Positions 24,489 to 37,589 of a stretch of 64,000 nucleotides of DNA are shown piece after piece. Source of the DNA: Prosopocoilus inquinatus (taxonomy: Eukaryota; Arthropoda; Insecta; Coleoptera; Lucanidae). Under the pieces are notes generated by a model that was not told where the DNA came from, searched no databases, and saw only the letters and a list, made by a program, of their open reading frames with translations. A program made the position numbers and the translations under genes. Positions within the stretch are counted from its first letter, which is position 1. Every line of letters starts with the position of its first letter. Location: assembly GCA_036172665.1 (NCBI GenBank), contig CM069875.1, positions 17,329,806 through 17,393,805 on the forward strand, in the 5' to 3' direction.

Positions 24489-26872
24489 CTATTTCCAGTT
24501 CCTGCTGCGTCCAAAAACTTCGTATCTCACATCGGAGTTACTAGAGTCCATCGAAATGTCAAATAACATGATAGATGAGTAAGGATCGATTAGATACATC
24601 ACAGGAACAACGCTAATGCGTGTTGTTTCGTTTAAAACTATTTCCAGCTTCAGCTGCGTCCGAGAACTTCGTATCACACTTCAGAGTTACTGGAGGTCAT
24701 CCAAACGTCAAATAACATGATAGATGAGTAAGGATCGATTAGATACATCACAGGAACAACGCTAATGCGTGTTGTTTCGTTTAAAACTATTTCCAGCTTC
24801 AGCTGCGTCCGAGAACTTCGTATCTCACTTCAGAGTTACTGGAGTCCATCCAAACGTCAAGTAACATGATAGATGAGTAAGGATCGATTAGATACATCAC
24901 AGGAACAACGCTAATGCGTGTTGTTTCATTTAAAACTATTTCCAGCTTCTGCTGCGTCCGATAATTTCGTATCTCACATCAGAGTTACTGGAGTCCATCC
25001 AAACGTCAAATAACATGATAGATAAGTAAGGATCGATTAGATACATCACAAGAACAAGACGAATACGTGTTGTTTCGTTCAAAACTATTTCCAGCTTCTG
25101 CTGCGTCCGAGAACTTTGTATCTCACATCAGAGTTACTGGAGTCCATTCAAGCGTCAAATAACATGATAGATGAGTAAGGATCGATTAGATACATCACAG
25201 GAACAAGGCTAATACGTGTTGTTTCGTTTAAAACTATTTCCAGCATCAGCTGCGTCCGAAAACGTCGTATCTCACATCAAAGTTACTGGAGTCCATCCAA
25301 ACATCAAATAACATGTTAGATAAGTAAGGATCAATTAGATACATCACAGGAACAAGGCTAATACGTGTTGTTTCGTTTAAAACTATTTCCAGCATCAGCT
25401 GCGTCCGAAAACGTCGTATCTCACATCAAAGTTACTGGAGTCCATCCAAACATCAAATAACATATTAGATAAGTAAGGATCGATTAGATACATCACAGGA
25501 ACAACGCTAATACGTGTTGTTTCGTTTAAAATTAATTCCAGCTCCTGCTGCGTCCAAAAACTTCGTATCTCACATCAGAGTTACTGGAGTCCATCCAAAC
25601 GTCAAATAACATGTTAGATAAGTAAGGATCGTTTAGATACATCACAGGAACAACGCTAATGCGTGTTGTTTCGTTTAAAACTATTTCCAGCTTCTGCTGC
25701 GTCCGAAAACGTCGTATCTCACATCAGAGCTACTGGAGTCCATCGAAACGCCAAATAACATTATAGATGAGTAAGGATCGATTAGATACAGCACAGGAAC
25801 AACGCTAATACGTGTTGTTTCGTTTTAAACTATTTCCAGCTCCTGCTGCGTCCAAAAACTTTGTATCTCACATCAGACTTACTGGAGTCCATCCAAACGT
25901 CAAATAACATGTTAGATAAGTAAGGATCGTTTAGATAAATCACAGGAACAACGCTAATACGTGTTGTTTCGTTCAAAACTATTTCCAGCTTCTACTGCGT
26001 CCGAGAACTTTGTATCTCTCATCAGAGTTACTGGAGTCCGTCCAAACGTCAAATAACATGATAGATGTGTAAGGATCGATTAGTTACATCACAGGAACAA
26101 CGCTAATATGTGTTGTTTCGTTTAAAACTATTTCCAGCTCCTGCTGCGTCCAAAAACTTCGTATCTCACATCGGAGTTACTAGAGTCCATCGAAACGTCA
26201 AATAACATGATAGATGAGTAAGGATCGATTACATATATCACAGGAACAACGCTAATGCGTGTTGTTTCATTTAAAACTATTTCCAGCTTCTGCTGCGTCC
26301 GAAAATTTCGAATCTCACATCAGAGTTACTGGAGTCCATCGAAACGTCAAATAACATAGTAGATAAGTAAGGATCGATTAGATACAGCACAGGAACAACG
26401 CTAATACGTGTTGTTTCGTTTAAAACTATTTCCAGCTCCTGCTGCGTCCAAAAACTTTGTATCTCACATCAGACTTACTGGAGTCCATCCAAACGTCAAA
26501 TAACATGTTAGATAAGTAAGGATCGTTTAGATACATCACAGGAACAACGCTAATACGTGTTGTTTCGTTCAAAACTATTTCCAGCTTCTACTGCGTCCGA
26601 GAACTTTGTATCTCTCATCAGAGTTACTGGAGTCCGTCCAAACGTCAAATAACATTATAGATGAGTAAGGATCGATTAGTTACATCACAGGAACAACGCT
26701 AATATGTGTTGTTTCGTTTAAAACTATTTCCAGCTGCTGCTGCGTCCGAAAATTTCGTATCTCACATTAGAGTTACTGGAGTCCATCGAAACGTCAAATA
26801 ACATAGTAGCTAAGTAAGGATCGATTAGATACATCACAGGAACAACGCTAATACGTGTTGTTTCGTTCAAAA
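24489..26872. repeat. B HOR interval, 2,384 bp (16 monomers)
   Basis: Matches 60,326-62,709 in B' at offset 35,837 with equal length. It contains a tandemly duplicated AAGGCT monomer at 25,205. Its length equals the unrelated 16-monomer duplication in A, but it starts at a different phase and has different monomer content. Confidence 0.82.
25205..25502. repeat. Single-monomer tandem duplication in B
   Basis: Two consecutive monomers share the rare combination AAGGCTAATACG, CATCAGCTGCGTCC, CATCAAAG and CCAAACATC (AAGGCT at 25,205 and 25,354). Elsewhere in B this monomer occurs singly. The copies differ slightly: ATCAATTAG near 25,331 and CATATTAG near 25,461 are private changes. B' has the same doublet at 61,042. 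Confidence 0.8.
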
Positions 26873-29554
26873 CTATTTCCAGCTCCTGCTGCGTCCAAAA
26901 ACTTCGTATCTCACATCGGAGTTACTAGAGTCCATCGAAATGTCAAATAACATGATAGATGAGTAAGGATCGATTAGATACATCACAGGAACAACGCTAA
27001 TGCGTGTTGTTTCGTTTAAAACTATTTCCAGCTTCAGCTGCGTCCGAGAACTTCGTATCACACTTCAGAGTTACTGGAGGTCATCCAAACGTCAAATAAC
27101 ATGATAGATGAGTAAGGATCGATTAGATACATCACAGGAACAACGCTAATGCGTGTTGTTTCGTTTAAAACTATTTCCAGCTTCAGCTGCGTCCGAGAAC
27201 TTCGTATCTCACTTCAGAGTTACTGGAGTCCATCCAAACGTCAAGTAACATGATAGATGAGTAAGGATCGATTAGATACATCACAGGAACAACGCTAATG
27301 CGTGTTGTTTCATTTAAAACTATTTCCAGCTTCTGCTGCGTCCGATAATTTCGTATCTCACATCAAAGTTACTGGAGTCCATCCAAACGTCAAATAACAT
27401 GATAGATAAGTAAGGATCGATTAGATACATCACAAGAACAAGACGAATACGTGTTGTTTCGTTCAAAACTATTTCCAGCTTCTGCTGCGTCCGAGAACTT
27501 TGTATCTCACTTCAGAGTTACTGGAGTCCATTCAAGCGTCAAATAACATGATAGATGAGTAAGGATCGATTAGATACATCACAGGAACAAGACGAATACG
27601 TGTTGTTTCGTTCAAAACTATTTCCAGCTTCTGCTGGGTCCGAGAACTTTGTATCTCACATCAGAGTTACTGGAGTCCATTCAAACGTCAAATAACATGA
27701 TAGATGAGTAAGGATCGATTAGATACATCACAGGAACAAGGCTAATACGTGTTGTTTCGTTTAAAACTATTTCCAGCATCAGCTGCGTCCGAAAACGTCG
27801 TATCTCACATCAAAGTTACTGGAGTCCATCCAAACATCAAATAACATGTTAGATAAGTAAGGATCGATTAGATACATCACAGGAACAACGCTAATACGTG
27901 TTGTTTCGTTTAAAATTAATTCCAGCTCCTGCTGCGTCCAAAAACTTCGTATCTCAAATCAGAGTTACTAGAGTCCATCGAAACGTCAAATAACATGATA
28001 GATGAGTAAGGATCGATTAGATACATCACAGGAACAACGCTAATGCGTGTTGTTTCATTTAAAACTATTTCCAGCTTCTGCTGCGTCCGGTAATTTCGTA
28101 TCTCACATCAGAGTTACTGGAGGTCATACAAACGTCAAATAACATGATAGATGGGTAAGGATCGATTAGATACATCACAGGAACAACGCTAATGCGTGTT
28201 GTTTCGTTTAAAACTATTTCCAGCTTCAGCTGCGTCCGAGAACTTCGTATCTCACTTCAGAGTTACTGGAGTCCATCCAAACGTCAAATAACATGATAGA
28301 TGAGTAAGGATCGATTAGATACATCACAGGAACAACGCTAATGCGTGCTGTTTCATTTAAAACTATTTCCAGCTTCTGCTGCGTCCGATAATTTCGTATC
28401 TCACATCAGAGTTACTGGAGTCCATCCAAACGTCAAATAACATGTTAGATAAGTAAGGATCGATTAGATACATCACAGGAACAACGCTAATACGTGTTGT
28501 TTCGTTTAAAACTATTTCCAGCTCCTGCTGCGTCCAAAAACTTTGTATCTCACATCAGACTTACTGGAGTCCATCCAAACGTCAAATAACATGTTAGATA
28601 AGTAAGGATCGATTAGATACATCACAGGAACAACGCTAATGCGTGTTGTTTCATTTAAAACTATTTCCAGCTTCTGCTGCGTCCGATAATTTCGTATCTC
28701 ACATCAGAGTTACTGGAGTCCATCCAAACGTCAAATAACATGTTAGATAAGTAAGGATCGTTTAGATACATCACAGGAACAACGCTAATGCGTGTTGGTT
28801 CGTTTAAAACTATTTCCAGCTTCTGCTGCGTCCGAAAACGTCGTATCTCACATCAGAGCTACTGGAGTCCATCGAAACGCCAAATAACATTATAGATGAG
28901 TAAGGATCGATTAGATACAGCACAGGAACAACGCTAATACGTGTTGTTTCGTTTAAAACTATTTCCAGCTCCTGCTGCGTCCAAAAACTTTGTATCTCAC
29001 ATCAGACTTACTGGAGTCCATCCAAACGTCAAATAACATGTTAGATAAGTAAGGATCGTTTAGATAAATCACAGGAACAACGCTAATACGTGTTGTTTCG
29101 TTCAAAACTATTTCCAGCTTCTACTGCGTCCGAGAACTTTGTATCTCTCATCAGAGTTACTGGAGTCCGTCCAAACGTCAAATAACATGATAGATGAGTA
29201 AGGATCGATTAGTTACATCACAGGAACAACGCTAATATGTGTTGTTTCGTTTAAAACTATTTCCAGCTCCTGCTGCGTCCAAAAACTTCGTATCTCACAT
29301 CGGAGTTACTAGAGTCCATCGAAACGTCAAATAACATGATAGATGAGTAAGGATCGATTACATATATCACAGGAACAACGCTAATGCGTGTTGTTTCATT
29401 TAAAACTATTTCCAGCTTCTGCTGCGTCCGAAAATTTCGAATCTCACATCAGAGTTACTGGAGTCCATCGAAACGTCAAATAACATAGTAGATAAGTAAG
29501 GATCGATTAGATACAGCACAGGAACAACGCTAATACGTGTTGTTTCGTTCAAAA
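26873..29554. repeat. B HOR interval, 2,682 bp (18 monomers)
   Basis: Runs from landmark 26,873 to the landmark at 29,555, which keeps GTATCTCAC. Its first 1.29 kb matches the right end of the window (62,710-64,000). Position 28,991 is where the match to window base 1 begins, so the B-to-A' border lies inside this interval. Confidence 0.75.
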
Positions 29555-30183
29555 CTATTTCCAGCTCCTGCTGCGTCCAAAAACTTCGTATCTCACATCG
29601 GAGTTACTAGAGTCCATCGAAATGTCAAATAACATGATAGATGAGTAAGGATCGATTAGATACATCACAGGAACAACGCTAATGCGTGTTGTTTCGTTTA
29701 AAACTATTTCCAGCTTCAGCTGCGTCCGAGAACTTCGTATCTCACTTCAGAGTTACTGGAGTCCATCCAAACGTCAAGTAACATGATAGATGGGTAAGGA
29801 TCGATTAGATACATCACAGGAACAACGCTAATACGTGTTGTTTCATTTAAAACTATTTCCAGCTTCTGCTGCGTCCGATAATTTCGTATCTCACATCAGA
29901 GTTACTGGAGTCCATCCAAACGTCAAATAACATGATAGATAAGTAAGGATCGATTAGATACATCACAAGAACAAGACGAATACGTGTTGTTTCGTTCAAA
30001 ACTATTTCCAGCTTCTGCTGCGTCCGAGAACTTTGTATCTCACATCAGAGTTACTGGAGTCCATTCAAGCGTCAAATAACATGATAGATGAGTAAGGATC
30101 GATTAGATACATCACAGGAACAAGACGAATACGTGTTGTTTCGTTCAAAACTTTTTCCAGCTTCTGCTGGGTCCGAGAACTTT

Positions 30184-30324
30184 GTATCTCACATCAGAGT
30201 TACTGGAGTCCATTCAAACGTCAAATAACATGATAGATGAGTAAGGATCGATTAGATACATCAAGGCTAATACGTGTTGTTTCGTTTAAAACTATTTCCA
30301 GCATCAGCTGCGTCCGAAAACGTC
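30184..30324. repeat. 141-bp monomer (8-bp deletion)
   Basis: Reads GATACATCAAGGCTAATACG where relatives have CACAGGAACA inserted after the ATCA, a net loss of 8 bp immediately before the dyad. It is seen once. It lies at the left edge of the five-monomer segment present in A' but missing in A. Confidence 0.93.
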
Positions 30325-30994
30325 GTATCTCACATCAAAGTTACTGGAGTCCATCGAAACGTCAAATAACATGATAGATGAGTAAGGATCGATTTGATAC
30401 ATCACAGGAACAACGCTAATGCGTGTTGTTTCATTTAAAACTATTTCCAGCTTCTGCTGCGTCCGGTAATTTCGTATCTCACATCAGAGTTACTGGAGGT
30501 CATCCAAACGTCAAATAACATGATAGATGAGTAAGGATCGATTACATATATCACAGGAACAACGCTAATGCGTGTTGTTTCATTTAAAACTATTTCCAGC
30601 TTCTGCTGCGTCCGAAAATTTCGAATCTCACATCAGAGTTACTGGAGTCCATCGAAACGTCAAATAACATAGTAGATAAGTAAGGATCGATTAGATACAG
30701 CACAGGAACAACGCTAATACGTGTTGTTTCGTTTAAAACTATTTCCAGCTCCTGCTGCGTCCAAAAACTTTGTATCTCACATCAGACTTACTGGAGTCCA
30801 TCCAAACGTCAAATAACATGTTAGATAAGTAAGGATCGTTTAGATACATCACAGGAACAACGCTAATACGTGTTGTTTCGTTCAAAACTATTTCCAGCTT
30901 CTACTGCGTCCGAGAAATTTTTTATCTCTCATCAGAGTTACTGGAGTCCGTCCAAACGTCAAATAACATGATAGATGAGTAAGGATCGATTAGT
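30257..30994. repeat. Five-monomer segment present in A', absent in A
   Basis: Offset to A changes from 28,990 to 29,728, a 738-bp step equal to 5 x 149 minus 8 plus 1. In A the joint lies between 1,224 (left marker CATTC) and 1,266 (right marker GATTAGTTAC). Either A lost the segment by unequal exchange or A' gained it. Confidence 0.8.
30772..30921. repeat. 150-bp monomer (1-bp T insertion)
   Basis: At the end of this monomer CGAGAACTTTGTATC has become CGAGAAATTTTTTATC: C to A, G to T and one extra T, making a run of six T. It is the only +1 monomer seen. A homopolymer here is also a likely place for a sequencing error. Confidence 0.85.
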
Positions 30995-31756
30995 TACATC
31001 ACAGGAACAACGCTAATATGTGTTGTTTCGTTTAAAACTATTTCCAGCTGCTGCTGCGTCCGAAAATTTCGTATCTCACATTAGAGTTACTGGAGTCCAT
31101 CGAAACGTCAAATAACATAGTAGCTAAGTAAGGATCGATTAGATACATCACAGGAACAACGCTAATACGTGTTGTTTCGTTCAAAACTATTTCCAGCTCC
31201 TGCTGCGTCCAAAAACTTCGTATCTCACATCGGAGTTACCAGAGTCCATCGAAATGTCAAATAACATGATAGATGAGTAAGGATCGATTAGATACATCAC
31301 AGGAACAACGCTAATGCGTGTTGTTTCGTTTAAAACTATTTCCAGCTTCAGCTGCGTCCGAGAACTTCGTATCACACTTCAGAGTTACTGGAGGTCATCC
31401 AAACGTCAAATAACATGATAGATGAGTAAGGATCGATTAGATACATCACAGGAACAACGCTAATGCGTGTTGTTTCGTTTAAAACTATTTCCAGCTTCAG
31501 CTGCGTCCGAGAACTTCGTATCTCACTTCAGAGTTACTGGAGTCCATTCAAACGTCAAATAACATGATAGATAAGTAAGGATCGATTAGATACATCACAA
31601 GAACAAGACGAATACGTGTTGTTTCGTTCAAAACTATTTCCAGCTTCTGCTGCGTCCGAGAACTTTGTATCTCACATCAGAGTTACTGGAGTCCATTCAA
31701 GCGTCAAATAACATGATAGATGAGTAAGGATCGATTAGATACATCACAGGAACAAG

Positions 31757-34187
31757 ACGAATACGTGTTGTTTCGTTCAAAACTATTTCCAGCTTCTGCT
31801 GGGTCCGAGAACTTTGTATCTCACATCAGAGTTACTGGAGTCCATTCAAACGTCAAATAACATGATAGATGAGTAAGGATCGATTAGATACATCACAGGA
31901 ACAAGGCTAATACGTGTTGTTTCGTTTAAAACTATTTCCAGCATCAGCTGCGTCCGAAAACGTCGTATCTCACATCAAAGTTACTGGAGTCCATCCAAAC
32001 ATCAAATAACATGTTAGATAAGTAAGGATCGATTAGACACATCACAGGAACAACGCTAATACGTGTTGTTTCGTTTAAAATTAATTCCAGCTCCTGCTGC
32101 GTCCAAAAACTTCGTATCTCAAATCAGAGTTACTAGAGTCCATCGAAACGTCAAATAACATGATACAACAACGCTAATGCGTGTTGTTTCATTTAAAACT
32201 ATTTCCAGCTTCTGCTGCGTCCGGTAATTTCGTATCTCACATCAGAGTTACTGGAGGTCATCCAAACGTCAAATAACATGATAGATGGGTAAGGATCGAT
32301 TAGATACATCACAGGAACAACGCTAATGCGTGTTGTTTCGTTTAAAACTATTTCCAGCTTCAGCTGCGTCCGAGAACTTCGTATCTCACTTCAGAGTTAC
32401 TGGAGTCCATCCAAACGTCAAATAACATGATAGATGAGTAAGGATCGATTAGATACATCACAGGAACAACGCTAATGCGTGTTGTTTCATTTAAAACTAT
32501 TTCCAGCTTCTGCTGCGTCCGATAATTTCGTATCTCACATCAGAGTTACTGGAGTCCATCCAAACGTCAAATAACATGTTAGATAAGTAAGGATCGATTA
32601 GATACATCACAGGAACAACGCTAATGCGTGTTGTTTCGTTTAAAACTATTTCCAGCTTCAGCTGCGTCCGAGAACTTTGTATCTCTCATCAGAGTTACTG
32701 GAGTCCGTCCAAACGTCAAATAACATGATAGATGAGTAAGGATCGATTAGATACATCACAGGAACAACGCTAATGCGTGTTGTTTCATTTAAAACTATTT
32801 CCAGCTTCTGCTGCGTCCGGTAATTTCGTATCTCACATCAGAGTTACTGGAGGTCATCCAAACGTCAAATAACATGATAGATGGGTAAGGATCGATTAGA
32901 TACATCACAGGAACAACGCTAATGCGTGTTGTTTCGTTTAAAACTATTTCCAGCTTCAGCTGCGTCCGAAAACGTCGTATCTCACATCAGAGTTACTGGA
33001 GTCCATCGAAACGCCAAATAACATGATAGATGAGTAAGGATCGATTATATACATCACAGGAACAACGCTAATGCGTGTTGTTTCGTTTAAAACTATTTCC
33101 AGCATCTGCTGCGTCCGAAAATTTCGTATCTCACATCAAAGTTACTGGAGTCCATCGAAACGCCAAATAACATGTTAGATAAGTAAGGATCGATTAGATA
33201 CATCACAGGAACAACGCTAATACGTGTTGTTTCGTTTAAAACTATTTCCAGCTCCTGCTGCGTCCAAAAACTTTGTATCTCACCTCAGACTTACTGGAGT
33301 CCATCCAAACGTCAAATAACATGTTAGATAAGTAAGGATCGATTAGATACATCACAGGAACAACGCTAATGCGTGTTGTTTCATTTAAAACTATTTCCAG
33401 CTTCTGCTGCGTCCGATAATTTCGTATCTCACATCAGAGTTACTGGAGTCCATCCAAACGTCAAATAACATGTTAGATAAGTAAGGATCGTTTAGATACA
33501 TCACAGGAACAACGCTAATGCGTGTTGTTTCGTTTAAAACTATTTCCAGCTTCTGCTGCGTCCGAAAACGTCGTATCTCACATCAGAGCTACTGGAGTCC
33601 ATCGAAACGCCAAATAACATTATAGATGAGTAAGGATCGATTAGATACAGCACAGGAACAACGCTAATACGTGTTGTTTCGTTTAAAACTATTTCCAGCT
33701 CCTGCTGCGTCCAAAAACTTTGTATCTCACATCAGACTTACTGGAGTCCATCCACACGTCAAATAACATGTTAGATAAGTAAGGATCGTTTAGATACATC
33801 ACAGGAACAACGCTAATACGTGTTGTTTCGTTCAAAACTATTTCCAGCTTCAGCTGCGTCCGAAAACGTCGTATCTCACATCAGAGTTACTGGAGTCCAT
33901 CGAAACGCCAAATAACATGATAGATGAGTAAGGATCGATTAGATACATCACAGGAACAAGACGAATACGTGTTCTTTCGTTCAAAACTATTTCCAGCTTC
34001 TGCTGCGTCCGAGAACTTTGTATCTCACATCAGAGTTACTGGAGTCCATTCAAACGTCAAATAACATGATAGATGAGTAAGGATCGATTAGTTACATCAC
34101 AAGAACAACGCTAATACGTGTTGTTTCGTTCAAAACTATTTCCAGCTTCCGCTGCGTCCGAGAACTTTGTATCTCACATCAGAGTTA
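31757..34187. repeat. HOR unit A'-1 of the 2,651-bp repeat
   Basis: Copy of unit A-1 at offset 29,877, with the short monomer at 32,114 and ACAGCAC at 33,647. The paired unit A'-2 follows at the same 2,651-bp spacing as in A, so the tandem HOR existed before the A/A' duplication. Confidence 0.8.
32114..32231. repeat. Short monomer, 118 bp, copy 3
   Basis: Same 31-bp deletion as at 2,237, exactly 29,877 bp downstream, flanked by the same monomer types. Confidence 0.95.
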
Positions 34188-34407
34188 CTGGAGTCCATCC
34201 AAACGTCAAATAACATGTTAGATAAGTAAGGATCGATTAGATACATCACAGGAACAACGCTAATGCGTGTTGTTTCGTTCAAAACTATTTCCAGCTTCTG
34301 CTGCGTCCGAGAACTTTGTATCTCACATCAGAGTTACTGGAGTCCATTCAAGCGTCAAATAACATGATAGATGAGTAAGGATCGATTAGATACATCACAG
34401 GAACAAG

Positions 34408-36838
34408 ACGAATACGTGTTGTTTCGTTCAAAACTATTTCCAGCTTCTGCTGGGTCCGAGAACTTTGTATCTCACATCAGAGTTACTGGAGTCCATTCAA
34501 ACGTCAAATAACATGATAGATGAGTAAGGATCGATTAGATACATCACAGGAACAAGGCTAATACGTGTTGTTTCGTTTAAAACTATTTCCAGCATCAGCT
34601 GCGTCCGAAAACGTCGTATCTCACATCAAAGTTACTGGAGTCCATCCAAACATCAAATAACATGTTAGATAAGTAAGGATCGATTAGACACATCACAGGA
34701 ACAACGCTAATACGTGTTGTTTCGTTTAAAATTAATTCCAGCTCCTGCTGCGTCCAAAAACTTCGTATCTCAAATCAGAGTTACTAGAGTCCATCGAAAC
34801 GTCAAATAACATGATACAACAAGGCTAATGCGTGTTGTTTCATTTAAAACTATTTCCAGCTTCTGCTGCGTCCGGTAATTTCGTATCTCACATCAGAGTT
34901 ACTGGAGGTCATCCAAACGTCAAATAACATGATAGATGGGTAAGGATCGATTAGATACATCACAGGAACAACGCTAATGCTTGTTGTTTCGTTTAAAACT
35001 ATTTCCAGCTTCAGCTGCGTCCGAGAACTTCGTATCTCACTTCAGAGTTACTGGAGTCCATCCAAACGTCAAATAACATGATAGATGAGTAAGGATCGAT
35101 TAGATACATCACAGGAACAACGCTAATGCGTGTTTTTTCATTTAAAACTATTTCCAGCTTCTGCTGCGTCCGATAATTTCGTATCTCACATCAGAGTTAC
35201 TGGAGTCCATCCAAACGTCAAATAACATGTTAGATAAGTAAGGATCGATTAGATACATCACAGGAACAACGCTAATGCGTGTTGTTTCGTTTAAAACTAT
35301 TTCCAGCTTCAGCTGCGTCCGAGAACTTTGTATCTCTCATCAGAGTTACTGGAGTCCGTCCAAACGTCAAATAACATGATAGATGAGTAAGGATCGATTA
35401 GATACATCACAGGAACAACGCTAATGCGTGTTGTTTCATTTAAAACTATTTCCAGCTTCTGCTGCGTCCGGTAATTTCGTATCTCACATCAGAGTTACTG
35501 GAGGTCATCCAAACGTCAAATAACATGATAGATGGGTAAGGATCGATTAGATACATCACAGGAACAACGCTAATGCGTGTTGTTTCGTTTAAAACTATTT
35601 CCAGCTTCAGCTGCGTCCGAAAACGTCGTATCTCACATCAGAGTTACTGGAGTCCATCGAAACGCCAAATAACATGATAGATGAGTAAGGATCGATTAGA
35701 TACATCACAGGAACAACGCTAATGCGTGTTGTTTCGTTTAAAACTATTTCCAGCATCTGCTGCGTCCGAAAATTTCGTATCTCACATCAAAGTTACTGGA
35801 GTCCATCGAAACGCCAAATAACATGTTAGATAAGTAAGGATCGATTAGATACATCACAGGAACAACGCTAATACGTGTTGTTTCGTTTAAAACTATTTCC
35901 AGCTCCTGCTGCGTCCAAAAACTTTGTATCTCACCTCAGACTTACTGGAGTCCATCCAAACGTCAAATAACATGTTAGATAAGTAAGGATCGATTAGATA
36001 CATCACAGGAACAACGCTAATGCGTGTTGTTTCATTTAAAACTATTTCCAGCTTCTGCTGCGTCCGATAATTTCGTATCTCACATCAGAGTTACTGGAGT
36101 CCATCCAAACGTCAAATAACATGTTAGATAAGTAAGGATCGTTTAGATACATCACAGGAACAACGCTAATGCGTGTTGTTTCGTTTAAAACTATTTCCAG
36201 CTTCTGCTGCGTCCGAAAACGTCGTATCTCACATCAGAGCTACTGGAGTCCATCGAAACGCCAAATAACATTATAGATGAGTAAGGATCGATTAGATACA
36301 GCACAGGAACAACGCTAATACGTGTTGTTTCGTTTAAAACTATTTCCAGCTCCTGCTGCGTCCAAAAACTTTGTATCTCACATCAGACTTACTGGAGTCC
36401 ATCCACACGTCAAATAACATGTTAGATAAGTAAGGATCGTTTAGATACATCACAGGAACAACGCTAATACGTGTTGTTTCGTTCAAAACTATTTCCAGCT
36501 TCAGCTGCGTCCGAAAACGTCGTATCTCACATCAGAGTTACTGGAGTCCATCGAAACGCCAAATAACATGATAGATGAGTAAGGATCGATTAGATACATC
36601 ACAGGAACAAGACGAATACGTGTTGTTTCGTTCAAAACTATTTCCAGCTTCTGCTGCGTCCGAGAACTTTGTATCTCACATCAGAGTTACTGGAGTCCAT
36701 TCAAACGTCAAATAACATGATAGATGAGTAAGGATCGATTAGTTACATCACAAGAACAACGCTAATACGTGTTGTTTCGTTCAAAACTATTTCCAGCTTC
36801 TGCTGCGTCCGAGAACTTTGTATCTCACATCAGAGTTA
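34408..36838. repeat. HOR unit A'-2 of the 2,651-bp repeat
   Basis: Copy of unit A-2 at offset 29,877, with the short monomer at 34,765 and ACAGCAC at 36,298. Unlike A-2 it is not followed by the extra 16-monomer copy, so that duplication is specific to A. Confidence 0.8.
34765..34882. repeat. Short monomer, 118 bp, copy 4
   Basis: Same 31-bp deletion, 2,651 bp after copy 3. It carries a private change (CAAGGCTAATGCG instead of CAACGCTAATGCG) near 34,821. Confidence 0.95.
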
Positions 36839-37440
36839 CTGGAGTCCATTCAAACGTCAAATAACATGATAGATGAGTAAGGATCGATTAGATACATCAC
36901 AGGAACAACGCTAATACGTGTTGTTTCGTTTAAAACTATTTCCAGCTTCTGCTGCGTCCGAAAATTTCGTATCTCACATCAGAGATACTGGAGTCCATCC
37001 AAACGTCAAATAACATGATAGATGAGTAAGGATCGATTAGATACATCACAGGAACAACGCTAATACGTGTTGTTTCGTTTAAAACTATTTCCAGCTCCTG
37101 CTGCGTCCAAAAATTTCGTATCTCACATCAGAGTTACTAGAGTCCATCGAAACGTCAAATAACATGATAGATGAGTAAGGATCGATTAGATACATCACAG
37201 GAACAACGCTAATGCGTGTTGTTTCATTTAAAACTATTTCCAGCTTCTGCTGCGTCCGATAATTTCGTATCTCACATCAGAGTTACTTGAGGTCATCCAA
37301 ACGTCAAATAACATGATAGATGAGTAAGGATCGATTAGATACATCACAGGAACAACGCTAATGCGTGTTGTTTCGTTTAAAACTATTTCCAGCTTCAGCT
37401 GCGTCCGAGAACTTCGTATCTCACTTCAGAGTTACTGGAG

Positions 37441-37589
37441 TCCATCCAAACGTCAAATAACATGATAGATGAGTAAGGATCGATTAGATACATCACAGGA
37501 ACAACGCTAATGCGTGTTGTTTCATTTAAAACTATTTCCAGCTTCTGCTGCGTCCGATAATTTCGTATCTCAAATCAGAGTTACTGGAG
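37441..37589. repeat. Extra monomer in A' relative to A
   Basis: The offset between A and A' drops by one monomer here. A goes straight to CAAATAAGATGATAG (near 9,965), whereas A' first has a monomer ending TCCGATAATTTCG and then TATCTCAAATCAG. The same CTCAAATCAG after GATAATTTCG is found near 12,902, so the extra monomer resembles that type. Confidence 0.7.

Larger units (their letters stand above)
11839..28990. repeat. Domain B: HOR family marked by GTATCAC monomers
   Basis: Domain B is built of 10- to 21-monomer units whose landmark dimer carries GTATCACAC in place of GTATCTCAC, at 14,059, 17,039, 19,870, 21,360, 24,489 and 26,873. Large parts recur in B': 11.85-14.25 kb matches 54.99-57.4 kb (offset 43,138), 14.34-15.15 kb matches at offset 43,287, and 21.36-28.16 kb matches 57.2-64.0 kb (offset 35,837). 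The first kilobase also matches M at 40.54-41.54 kb. Confidence 0.8.

Noticed and set aside
30911..30926. Run of six T as a biological insertion
   Set aside because: Kept only as an indel monomer: a single-base length change in a homopolymer may be a sequencing error, and no second copy supports it.
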